A DNA stretch of 6,777 nucleotides from Anaerolineaceae bacterium UBA5838 (GCA_002432795.1 DJGU01000086.1:1-6777), one strand, 5' to 3'. Positions 1 through 6,108 are shown, counted from the first letter of the stretch. Notes: generated by a model not told the origin, from the sequence alone. Numbers and translations are program-made.

Positions 1-96
1 CGGCTTTTTTGTTAGATCCAGGTTAGGTTCTTGGTTCGGTACTGGCAAGCCAGCAGGCTGCGCACTCCGGTCAGGATCATTATTTTATTTAATCCT

Positions 97-257
97 TTCG
101 TAGGTCGGAATGAGACTGCCAGAGTATGTTGATATTTTGGGAACCTAACGCGGTCTCACTCCGACATTAAAAGTTTTGGCTTTATTCGTTGGCGGAGTGA
201 TATAGGTACTGAATCTCGTTTTACCAGGCGCTTGCGCCCACCTCATTCCGCTCTACA
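97..257. repeat. Cluster of REP-like inverted repeats (two hairpins)
   Basis: The octamer CGGARTGA occurs four times in alternating orientation: plus at 106-113 and 193-200, minus at 156-163 and 243-250. Like-oriented copies lie exactly 87 bp apart. The first pair forms a 16-bp stem (104-119 with 150-165) with one mismatch and one G-U wobble, around a 30-nt loop. The second pair forms a 9-bp stem (192-200 with 243-251) with one wobble. The plus-strand heads also align just outside the octamer (TTCGTAGGTCGGAATGA at 97-113 and TTCGTTGGCGGAGTGA at 185-200), while the loops are unrelated. This matches the layout of extragenic palindromes (REP/REPIN), which in other bacteria are mobilised by RAYT transposases. 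No such transposase is in the window. The hairpins lie 3' of the beta-helix gene and could protect its transcript end. There is no T-tract to make them clear terminators. Confidence 0.55.
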
Positions 258-429
258 TAGGCTGGTTTGCCGGATTGAACTGCGGAATACCCAGCGGGCA
301 AAATGTACGGCCTGCAGGTCTCATCATACCCTGCCCCCTCAAGCCGAGGAGCGATGGCAGAAGCTCATTCCACCCTGCGAGGACTCACCCCAGCTAAAAA
401 TCAAACATCTTAAGAACCCTTACATCAGA
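258..429. other. Non-coding stretch, no gene recognised
   Basis: I see no coding signal here that I trust. A plus-strand open frame crosses it but has no ribosome binding site, has a low-complexity Cys/His/Arg/Pro composition, and runs antisense into the beta-helix gene. Short echoes of the upstream repeat occur: GGTCTCA at 317-323, and TCATTCCA at 365-372, one base off the reverse repeat core. The area may therefore contain worn copies of the same element. No convincing terminator follows the minus-strand gene that ends at 430. Confidence 0.4.
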
Positions 430-1926
430 TCATTTAATGACCATCGGCAGAAAAATTCTGGGTTCATACTCATACGCGCCAATATCACATCCAATACCCA
501 TCGGCCTCTTGACACCGCGCTGGTCAGTTTCGGGGCAGATAGCCGGGTCGCCAGCGTCAATGGCTGAGCTACCGGAGAGCAGCGCATGGGTTTGGCTGAA
601 GCCGCCATTGTCAGCCAGTGGTCCTAAAAGTGGGTCATTTGTGATGATGTATGTACCCTCCGGGTAACCGTCCTGGATAACACTGTAGGAGACATCTGGC
701 AAGGTGCTTCCTTCAATGAAAATTTGATCAGGTGTGTTTCCCCATAAAATTGTATTGATCATATTAGCGGGATCAACTTGGGGTGAGTAATTATACAGAC
801 CTCCACCAGTACCATTAACAGCAGTGTTGTCAAAGAATGTTACATTAATCAATGTTGAACCGCTGTAATCGTTATAAAAGCCACCCCCATAATCAGCCGC
901 GTTTCCTGAAAAAGTGACATTGGTCAGAGTGGGGTGGGTGTTGTTGCCAGCGTTATACATACCGCCGCCTCTTAATCCGGCAGTATTCCCAATAAAACTG
1001 ACGTTTGTCAAGAGTGGGCTCCCTCCCTGGTTAGTTATCCCTCCGCCAGTATACTCTGCTGAGTTTCCAGAAAAGAGAACATCAGTCAGTGTGGGGCTGC
1101 TGTTTTCGTTGTACATCCCACCGCCAGAAGCTGATGAGTTTTCATTGAAAGTCACATTTGTCAGCGTGGGATTGCTATTGGCTTGGTTAACCATCCCAGA
1201 CCACTCAGTGTTAGCAGTAAAGTTCACATCGGTCAGTATCGGACTGCTACTCATGTTGTTATAAATTCCGCCCCCCTTGTTTCCCAGAAAGGTCACAAAG
1301 GTCAGTGTAGGGCAGCTGTTGTCGGAGTTGTATATCCCAGCGCCTCCATTAGTGGCAGAATTTCCAGTGAATTCAAGATTGCTCAAAGTCGGGCTGCTAT
1401 TAAAATTGTATATGCCAGCACCAATGTCATTGCTTTCCCAGGAATCACCATCCGCATTCCCACCAGAGATGATGAATCCATCCAGCCTGGCGAGGCGGTT
1501 GACGTCGGTTGCGGTAAGCACGTGATAGCTGTTCTCTTCGTTGTTGGCAAAGCCTTCTCCATCATCCCCATTCAAGTCACCGCTGAGGATTGTGGGGTGG
1601 AGTTCCCAATTCCGATCTTCCCAGGCTCCGCCATCGGCTGGAAATCCGCCGAATATCTTTAAGCCAGATTCCAATGCAAAACTAATGGTTCTGTCACTTG
1701 TCGTAGTAGGGATGTAAGTTCCTGCGGCCACCCAGATCTGATCCGGCAGCTTTCCTATCGCGGTCTGCAGGTCGCAGGCATAATCCCAGCTGGAGCAATC
1801 GCCCGCTTCTTCCTGTTTGACGTACAGGACTTCAGGTGGTTCTTGAAAAAGCGAAGCGGCTGACGCGGTTGAGCTTAGACTCAGCAGAACGATCAAACTG
1901 AACAAAATTGATTTAATTGCCTTCAT
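430..1926 (-). CDS. Secreted beta-helix repeat protein with PMP-like repeats and choice-of-anchor Q-type C-terminus
   Basis: This is a 498-residue exported protein, probably a surface or extracellular beta-solenoid; its ligand or substrate is unknown. Residues 1-23 form a clear signal peptide: Lys at 2 and 5, a Leu/Ile/Val/Ser core, and an ASA cleavage site before ASLF. Residues about 30-120 resemble the usual N-cap of this family (LYVK, then IWVAAGTYIPT, FGGFPADGG, TILSGDLNGDDGEG). Residues about 150-395 contain seven or eight degenerate repeats of 23-28 residues, of the form SPTLTNVTFSGNSA followed by GGGMYN, like chlamydial polymorphic membrane protein repeats. Residues about 430-487 (DPLLGPLADNGG, HALLSGSSAIDAGD, DQRG, CDIGAYEY) match what I know as the choice-of-anchor Q domain. 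The protein ends in FLPMVIK. I chose ATG at 1926 because AGGTG lies 6 nt upstream and the signal peptide then starts normally. A GTG at 1935 would add three residues. No catalytic residues are recognisable. Confidence 0.88.
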   Translation of the reverse strand: MKAIKSILFSLIVLLSLSSTASAASLFQEPPEVLYVKQEEAGDCSSWDYACDLQTAIGKLPDQIWVAAGTYIPTTTSDRTISFALESGLKIFGGFPADGGAWEDRNWELHPTILSGDLNGDDGEGFANNEENSYHVLTATDVNRLARLDGFIISGGNADGDSWESNDIGAGIYNFNSSPTLSNLEFTGNSATNGGAGIYNSDNSCPTLTFVTFLGNKGGGIYNNMSSSPILTDVNFTANTEWSGMVNQANSNPTLTNVTFNENSSASGGGMYNENSSPTLTDVLFSGNSAEYTGGGITNQGGSPLLTNVSFIGNTAGLRGGGMYNAGNNTHPTLTNVTFSGNAADYGGGFYNDYSGSTLINVTFFDNTAVNGTGGGLYNYSPQVDPANMINTILWGNTPDQIFIEGSTLPDVSYSVIQDGYPEGTYIITNDPLLGPLADNGGFSQTHALLSGSSAIDAGDPAICPETDQRGVKRPMGIGCDIGAYEYEPRIFLPMVIK

Positions 1927-1973
1927 TGCGTACACCTGCCCTTTCTTGGATGCTAAAAAGGTTGGACGTATTA

Positions 1974-1979
1974 ATTATA
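1974..1979 (-). promoter_or_regulatory. Candidate -10 box for the beta-helix gene
   Basis: The minus strand reads TATAAT here, a perfect -10 hexamer about 48 nt upstream of the ATG at 1926, in a very AT-rich divergent intergenic region. No good -35 hexamer sits at the normal spacing; the best placed is GATATT, 16 nt upstream. In sequence this AT-rich, such a box can arise by chance. Confidence 0.35.
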
Positions 1980-2125
1980 ATCCTAAGTCTTTGATAATAT
2001 CGTTATTCTGACAGATTAATAAACATTTACCTGACAATAAATAGATTATTACCATATCCATCCTTTGTTTCTGCAGTCAAGAACCTTCATTTTGTCATCT
2101 GGCTACAAAAAATAAGCGGGCGCTC

Positions 2126-2154
2126 TTTAGATCAATATTCTCAACCTGTATGAT
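2126..2154 (+). promoter_or_regulatory. Candidate sigma-70-type promoter for the flavodoxin gene
   Basis: TTTAGA at 2126-2131 (four of six matches to TTGACA) and TATGAT at 2149-2154 (five of six to TATAAT) are separated by 17 bp. Transcription would begin near 2161, leaving a leader of about 34 nt before the ATG at 2195. This would drive the flavodoxin and VOC genes and, formerly, the adenylyltransferase gene. The remaining divergent region between this element and the minus-strand gene is AT-rich, and I see no clear operator in it. Confidence 0.4.
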
Positions 2155-2194
2155 CCATACAAAAATACGTTAAACTGATGGGGTAAGGTGAACT

Positions 2195-2710
2195 ATGAAA
2201 AAAATTATTGTCCTCTATCGCTCCAAAACTGGTTTTTCAAAACGCTATGCTGAGTGGATCGCTGAAGATCTGGCTTGTGAATGCCGCCCCATCAAAGGCA
2301 TAAAGCTTGGGGATCTCAAGGAATATAGGCTGGTGATCTACGGCGCGGGCGTTTACGCTGGCATGATCGCCGGCGCTGGCAGGATCAAAAACTGGATGGA
2401 AAAATCTCCGGAAAAAACCTGGGTGGTATTTGCTACCGGAGCAACCCCTCCAAAAGCAGGTTACGAGGAGTTGATCTTCAAAACCAACTTCCGCAAAGGG
2501 GAAAGCCGGCCATCCCACTTTTACTACTTTCTGTCCGGGATTAACTACGAAAAAATGGGCTTTTTCAACCGTATCTTGATGAAGTTTTTCTCAGGCATGT
2601 CTGCGAGAAAGAACGGCACGACCCAATCCACGAGTCAGACTTCGGTTGACCTGGCAAATCGCGACTACATTAAGGACTTACTGGGCTACGTTCACCTGAA
2701 AGCGAGATAA
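2195..2710 (+). CDS. Flavodoxin-domain protein
   Basis: This 171-residue protein has a flavodoxin fold, so it probably binds FMN and acts in cytosolic electron transfer or as a small flavin oxidoreductase. The N-terminal strand and phosphate loop are visible as IIVLYRSKTGFSKRYA (residues 4-19), fitting the S/T-x-T-G-x-S/T flavodoxin signature. A second flavin-contact region is probably YGAGVYAGMI (49-58), and VVFATGATP (77-85) fits the next core strand and loop. The overall style resembles the flavodoxin_5 group that includes HemG-like protoporphyrinogen oxidases, but a haem role cannot be claimed here. The tail (about 150-171) is less conserved in appearance. The ATG is supported by AAGGTG about 6 nt upstream. 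The VOC gene begins 2 nt after the stop, so the two are almost certainly co-transcribed. Confidence 0.85.
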   Translation: MKKIIVLYRSKTGFSKRYAEWIAEDLACECRPIKGIKLGDLKEYRLVIYGAGVYAGMIAGAGRIKNWMEKSPEKTWVVFATGATPPKAGYEELIFKTNFRKGESRPSHFYYFLSGINYEKMGFFNRILMKFFSGMSARKNGTTQSTSQTSVDLANRDYIKDLLGYVHLKAR

Positions 2711-2712
2711 AG

Positions 2713-3096
2713 ATGAAGCTTGAGCATGTTGCTCTCTATGTGGAAGACCTGGAGGCAATCAAAAATTTTTACATCCGCTATTTTTGTGCCACAGTTAACC
2801 AAAAATACCACAACCCGCGCACCGGGCTGCAAACTTACTTTCTCAGTTTCGACGGCGGCGCCCGCCTCGAGATCATGCAGCGCCCTGGAATGACCCCCAA
2901 AGCCAATGGCGAGTATGTGCTTGGATATACACACATTTCTTTTAAACTCGGTTCGGTGGAAAAGGTTGACGAGCTTACCAGGATACTGCAGGAGAATGGC
3001 TGCCCGTTGCTGAATGGTCCCCGCACAACCGGCGATGGCTATTACGAAAGTGTCCTCAGCGACCCGGAGGGCAACCTGATCGAATTGGTTGCCTGA
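2713..3096 (+). CDS. VOC family protein (glyoxalase/bleomycin resistance/dioxygenase fold)
   Basis: This 127-residue protein is a complete single VOC module made of two beta-alpha-beta-beta-beta halves. It opens with the typical MKLEHVALYVEDLEAIKNFY and closes with SDPEGNLIELV. Potential metal ligands sit at the expected places: His5, Glu53 (in RLEIM), His74 (in YTHISF) and Glu124 (in NLIEL), which resembles the H/E/H/E set of glyoxalase I-type enzymes. Members include lactoylglutathione lyases, fosfomycin and bleomycin resistance proteins and ring-cleavage dioxygenases, so the substrate cannot be read from the sequence. The ATG lies 2 nt after the flavodoxin stop. The only upstream purine-rich signal is inside the end of that gene, which suggests translational coupling. 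The adenylyltransferase relic follows 31 nt downstream. Confidence 0.88.
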   Translation: MKLEHVALYVEDLEAIKNFYIRYFCATVNQKYHNPRTGLQTYFLSFDGGARLEIMQRPGMTPKANGEYVLGYTHISFKLGSVEKVDELTRILQENGCPLLNGPRTTGDGYYESVLSDPEGNLIELVA

Positions 3097-3127
3097 TCCC
3101 CCTCAAAAAATCGTTATCGAGGGAAGA

Positions 3128-3537
3128 ATGCGTACTGAGCAAGAAGTGTAGGACCTGATCCTCAATTTCACCTGCTCGGACGAACACACCCGGATCGTGG
3201 CGATGAAATGCCCTATGCCATCGCTTGCCTGGACCTGATGCGCAAGTAATTGATGACCACACTCAGCTGGCAGGTGGGGCTGGAAAAAGGCTTCACTTTC
3301 TTGATCGGAAAACAATATAAGTATCTGCAGCGGCATTTGAACGCTGACGCCTGGCAGCGGCTGTGTGCCACCTGGAATGCTGCCAGCCCCGATGCCTGTG
3401 GTAAAGCGCTCAGCGGCATGCTGGCTTTGTTTCGCGAGGTCTCAAAGGATGTGTCGGAGCGTTTTGGCTGCAGCCATCCTGACTACGACGTGAAAGCGAG
3501 CGACTATTTGGGCAGGCTGGGAATAAACGCCCATTAG
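3128..3537 (+). pseudogene. Decayed aminoglycoside 6-adenylyltransferase (ANT(6)/AadK-like), internally deleted
   Basis: Two pieces of one family lie next to each other in different frames. From the ATG at 3128 (GAGGGA just upstream) the frame reads MRTEQEV-stop-DLILNF, then DEHTRIVAM, the characteristic N-terminus of streptomycin adenylyltransferases. About 26 codons in, the match jumps to the family's C-terminal part in another frame (3199-3537): GDEMPYAIACLDLMRK, a stop, then LMTTLSWQVGLEKGF, IGKQYKYLQRHL, ALFREVSKDVSERFG and HPDYDVK. An intact member is about 285-300 residues, so roughly half is missing, including the GSR nucleotidyltransferase motif and the following catalytic acidic residues. 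In-frame stops are TAG at 3149 and TAA at 3247; the latter sits where the family usually has Glu, so GAA to TAA is likely. The TTG-initiated 95-codon remnant at 3250 could be mis-called as a gene. No function is expected. The family assignment comes from motif memory, not a search. Confidence 0.8.
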
Positions 3538-3565
3538 ATATTTCCTGGAATTTTCCTTGGTGTCT

Positions 3566-3597
3566 TAACAAAGCCCGCCATCTGGCGGGCTTTGTTA
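3566..3597. terminator. Strong hairpin, probable intrinsic terminator (possibly bidirectional)
   Basis: AACAAAGCCCGCCA (3567-3580) is followed by TC and its exact reverse complement (3583-3596). The outer T-A pair extends the stem to 15 bp. The GC-rich core is flanked by an A-rich left arm and a T-rich right arm (TTTGTT), giving terminator-like U-rich ends on both strands. It lies after the adenylyltransferase relic and before hutU, so it should end the flavodoxin-VOC transcript. Confidence 0.75.
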
Positions 3598-3601
3598 TAA
3601 T
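3593..3601 (+). promoter_or_regulatory. Extended -10 promoter for hutU
   Basis: The sequence TGTTATAAT is a perfect TGnTATAAT extended -10 element, a promoter class that needs little or no -35 contact. No recognisable -35 exists at normal spacing because that stretch is the GC-rich terminator stem. Transcription would start near 3608, giving a leader of about 24 nt that still contains the AGGAGG ribosome binding site at 3618-3623. Confidence 0.5.
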
Positions 3602-3631
3602 TAGCCCAAAACCACTCAGGAGGCTCACCCA

Positions 3632-5290
3632 ATGTCTGGTCCGAGAGAAATTCATGCCCCAACAGGCACCCAACTTACCTGCAAAAACTGGTTGATCGAA
3701 GCGGCTTACCGCATGATCCAAAACAACCTTGATCCAGCGGTTGCCGAAGACCCGGATCGCTTGGTGGTCTATGGCGGTCGCGGGCAGGCTGCCCGCTCCT
3801 GGGAGGCCTTTGACGCCATTCTTGCCTCGCTGCAGGATCTTGAAGAAGACGAGACTCTGCTGGTGCAATCCGGTAAGCCAGTCGGGATCTTCCGCACGCA
3901 CACTGACGCGCCCAGGGTGCTCATCGCCAATTCCAACCTGGTGCCCCACTGGGCAACCCAGGAACATTTCGATGAACTGGCTGCCAAAGGCTTGATCATG
4001 TACGGTCAGATGACCGCCGGATCCTGGATTTACATTGGCACCCAGGGTATCTTGCAAGGCACCTACGAAACGCTTGGCTCGCTCGCTCAGCAGCATGGCT
4101 GGCCTTCGTTGAAAGGCAAGTTCGTACTCACTGCCGGTCTGGGGGGTATGGGCGGTGCCCAGCCGATGGCAATCACCATGAACGAAGGCGTCGGCTTGAT
4201 CGTTGAGGTGGACCCTGAGCGCGCACAAAAACGCCTCGATATTGGCTATGTGAATGTGGTCACGGATAATCTCGAAGACGCCATGACCCAGGTGCAAGAA
4301 GCCATCGAACAGCAGATCCCCAAATCCATCGGGCTGATTGGCAATGCCGCGGACGTCTACACGGAGCTGCTGCTGCGCGGTGTCATCCCGGATGTGGTGA
4401 CCGACCAAACCTCAGCGCACGATCCGCTCTCTTACGTTCCTGACGGGATGAGCTTAACGGCAGCCTGTCAGCTGCGCCAGAACGATCCTGAGAAATACAT
4501 CCAACTCTCACTCAAAACCATGGCAAAACATGTTGAGGCAATGCTGGGCATGCAAAAGCAAGGGGCGATCGTCTTTGATTACGGCAACAACATCCGCCAG
4601 CGCGCGTTTGACCAGGGTGTGACAAACGCGTTTGACTTCCCGGGCTTTGTGCCGGCATACATCCGCCCCCTCTTCTGCGAAGGCAAAGGTCCTTTCCGCT
4701 GGGTGGCGCTTTCGGGCGACCCGGGAGATATTTACAAGACCGACCAAAAACTGATGGAACTCTTCCCGGAAGACGCGCATCTCCACCGCTGGCTGAAAAT
4801 GGCGAGAGAACAGGTGCCTTTCCAGGGGCTGCCTTCACGCATTTGCTGGCTGGGTTACGGGGAGCGTGATAAGGCTGCCCTGGCATTCAATGAAATGGTT
4901 GCCAACGGCACGCTGAAAGCCCCGATCGTGATCGGGCGCGATCATTTGGATGCCGGCTCGGTGGCTTCGCCTAACCGCGAAACTGAATCCATGCTGGATG
5001 GCACTGATGCCGTCAGCGACTGGCCGATCCTCAACGCCCTGCTCAACACTGCCAATGGTTCCACCTGGGTCAGCTTTCATCACGGCGGAGGTGTGGGCAT
5101 TGGCTTCAGCCAGCATGCCGGGCAGGTGATTGTGGCTGATGGTAGCCCTGAAGCTGCCAGGCGTCTCAAGCGTGTAATGATGGGCGATCCCGGAACAGGC
5201 GTTATGCGACACGTGGATGCCGGTTATCCGGAGGCAATTAAATTTGCTAAAGAACACGGAGTGAAAATTCCGATGATGCCCAAAGAGTAA
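3632..5290 (+). CDS. hutU: Urocanate hydratase (urocanase)
   Basis: This is the cytosolic NAD+-dependent enzyme (EC 4.2.1.49) that converts urocanate to 4-imidazolone-5-propionate, the second step of histidine degradation. At 552 residues it has the usual family length. Visible signatures are YGGRGQAARSW (47-57), YGQMTAGSWIYIGTQGI (124-140), the NAD-binding glycine-rich TAGLGGMGGAQP (167-178), DQTSAHDP (258-265), FQGLPSRICWLGYGER (397-412) and SFHHGGGVGIGFSQHAG (481-497). Cys405 in the ICWLG motif corresponds to the cysteine known as essential in the Pseudomonas enzyme. Nothing conserved appears lost, so the protein should be active. The ATG is fixed by AGGAGG 8 nt upstream. An extended -10 promoter just upstream suggests its own transcription start. 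No other hut gene (hutH, hutI, hutG, ftcD) lies in the window, so the pathway must be completed elsewhere. Two small membrane-protein genes follow, the first after 9 nt. Confidence 0.98.
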   Translation: MSGPREIHAPTGTQLTCKNWLIEAAYRMIQNNLDPAVAEDPDRLVVYGGRGQAARSWEAFDAILASLQDLEEDETLLVQSGKPVGIFRTHTDAPRVLIANSNLVPHWATQEHFDELAAKGLIMYGQMTAGSWIYIGTQGILQGTYETLGSLAQQHGWPSLKGKFVLTAGLGGMGGAQPMAITMNEGVGLIVEVDPERAQKRLDIGYVNVVTDNLEDAMTQVQEAIEQQIPKSIGLIGNAADVYTELLLRGVIPDVVTDQTSAHDPLSYVPDGMSLTAACQLRQNDPEKYIQLSLKTMAKHVEAMLGMQKQGAIVFDYGNNIRQRAFDQGVTNAFDFPGFVPAYIRPLFCEGKGPFRWVALSGDPGDIYKTDQKLMELFPEDAHLHRWLKMAREQVPFQGLPSRICWLGYGERDKAALAFNEMVANGTLKAPIVIGRDHLDAGSVASPNRETESMLDGTDAVSDWPILNALLNTANGSTWVSFHHGGGVGIGFSQHAGQVIVADGSPEAARRLKRVMMGDPGTGVMRHVDAGYPEAIKFAKEHGVKIPMMPKE

Positions 5291-5299
5291 TAGAGGCGG

Positions 5300-5671
5300 A
5301 TGAAAACACGACGATTTATCTTCTTTTTTCTGGCGATCCTGGTCGGAGTGGGAGCGGGGCTGGCTTTTGGCTGGATGATGATGCCGCCTGCCGCTCCGAA
5401 GGACGCGCCACTTGCCAGTTTGCGGGCGGACTTCAAGGCCGACCTCGTGCTGATGGTTGCTGAAGATTTCCAGACTGACCCGGACTCCATGCAGGCTCTC
5501 ACACAGTTGGACCGGCTGGATGAGGGCGACCCCATCACCTTGCTGGGCAACAGCCTCCAGTATGCCCAGGCGATCGGCTATCCTGAAGAAGATCTGAACC
5601 TGATGCGCAACCTGCTCAATGACATTGATGCTGAAATTTACCTGCAGTGGATTGAAACCAGGGTGCCTTGA
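5300..5671 (+). CDS. Small membrane-anchored helical protein, unknown function (first of a pair)
   Basis: This 123-residue protein belongs to no named family that I recognise. It begins with MKTRR, then a glycine-rich hydrophobic segment (about residues 6-28, ILVGVGAGLAFGW) that should be an uncleaved signal anchor, since no good cleavage site follows. The remaining 95 or so residues are acidic and predicted mostly helical, with LRADFKADLVLMVAEDF (about 42-58). This would place the soluble part outside the cytoplasmic membrane. It starts 9 nt after the hutU stop (TAATAG, tandem stops), with GAGG 3 nt before the ATG, so it is probably in the hutU operon. Its stop overlaps the start of the next gene by one base. 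It resembles that next protein in both anchor and helical domain, and I recall similar paired hypothetical proteins in Anaerolineae. Function cannot be inferred. Confidence 0.8.
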   Translation: MKTRRFIFFFLAILVGVGAGLAFGWMMMPPAAPKDAPLASLRADFKADLVLMVAEDFQTDPDSMQALTQLDRLDEGDPITLLGNSLQYAQAIGYPEEDLNLMRNLLNDIDAEIYLQWIETRVP

Positions 5672-6033
5672 TGGAAGCAAAAACCCCAGTTCAAACCCAT
5701 TGGTATTTGCTGACCGGCTTGGTGTTGGGCCTGGCGATCGGGCTGGTGATTTCGCTGCTGATCTCCCCGGCGGTCAACGCTGAAGCACTGCCTCATGAAC
5801 TGGACCAGGCCGGAAAAGCTGTCTATCGCGAGCAAATCGCCCTGGCATACGCCAGCAATCATGACCTGAGTCGCGCCATGAGCCGCCTTGAGTTGCTGAA
5901 GGACGCAGATCCGGCGGCAGCTTTGATCGCCCAGGCTCAAACGGTCGTGGCTGAGGGCGGACCCGTGCAACTCTCACGCGCCCTGGCGGAATTGGGCACT
6001 GCCGTTCAACTTGCGACCCCCACAAGCCCATAG
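5671..6033 (+). CDS. Small membrane-anchored helical protein, unknown function (second of a pair)
   Basis: This 120-residue protein has a hydrophobic, glycine-zipper-like anchor (about residues 12-34, LLTGLVLGLAIGLVISLLIS) followed by a mostly helical, Ala/Leu-rich domain (YREQIALAYASNHDLSRAMS, then LELLKDADPAAALIAQAQ). The domain has a helical-hairpin, TPR-like feel but no TPR consensus. It aligns by eye with the preceding protein: the VYREQIALAYASN segment against the ADLVLMVAEDF segment, followed in both by Leu/Ala-rich helices and a DP turn, which suggests an old tandem duplication. The ATG at 5671 shares its A with the upstream TGA (TGATG), and AGGGTG lies 5 nt before it, so translation is probably coupled. 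A TTG at 5668 is possible but less likely. VNA at the end of the hydrophobic segment could be a signal peptidase site, so secretion is an alternative to anchoring. A strong terminator follows. Confidence 0.8.
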   Translation: MEAKTPVQTHWYLLTGLVLGLAIGLVISLLISPAVNAEALPHELDQAGKAVYREQIALAYASNHDLSRAMSRLELLKDADPAAALIAQAQTVVAEGGPVQLSRALAELGTAVQLATPTSP

Positions 6034-6049
6034 GGTCTGGCAGACAAAC

Positions 6050-6076
6050 AAAAAACCGGTGAAGAACCGGTTTTTT
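6050..6076 (+). terminator. Rho-independent terminator of the hutU operon
   Basis: AAAAAACCGGT (6050-6060), loop GAAGA and ACCGGTTTTTT (6066-6076) form a perfect 11-bp stem ending in six Ts. It starts 16 nt after the stop of the second small membrane protein. The A-tract on the left arm means it could also work on the minus strand. Confidence 0.9.
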
Positions 6077-6108
6077 ACTGAAATCAATAAAAAAAAACAG
6101 GACAAGAT

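Noticed and set aside
1..12. CGGCTTTTTTG at the left edge, looking like the right half of an intrinsic terminator
   Set aside because: The left arm would lie outside the window, so the stem cannot be verified.
43..60. Short palindromes near 42-53 (CTGGCAAGCCAG) as part of a tRNA
   Set aside because: No acceptor stem, anticodon loop or GGTTCRA T-loop arrangement could be assembled around them.
232..567. 111-codon plus-strand open frame covering the left non-coding region
   Set aside because: It lacks a ribosome binding site, has an atypical composition, overlaps the well-supported beta-helix gene antisense over its last 138 bp, and matches no family I know.
890..1400. Repeats within the beta-helix gene as a CRISPR array
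   Set aside because: The repeats are imperfect, in frame, codon-periodic and translate to beta-helix turns.
3149..3151. TAG in the adenylyltransferase relic as a recoded codon (pyrrolysine or readthrough)
   Set aside because: A second stop of a different type, a frameshift and a large deletion in the same gene make decay the simpler explanation.
3250..3537. A 95-codon TTG-start open frame as a real small gene
   Set aside because: Its sequence is the C-terminal part of the adenylyltransferase family, the same reading frame continues upstream of a nonsense codon, and the family N-terminus lies just before it. A pseudogene explains all three.
3410..4408. Long minus-strand open frame (332 codons) opposite the relic and hutU
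   Set aside because: It is a shadow of the GC-biased hutU codons. hutU has unambiguous family motifs, and the antisense frame shows no domain signature. The same applies to the antisense frame at 4835-5680.
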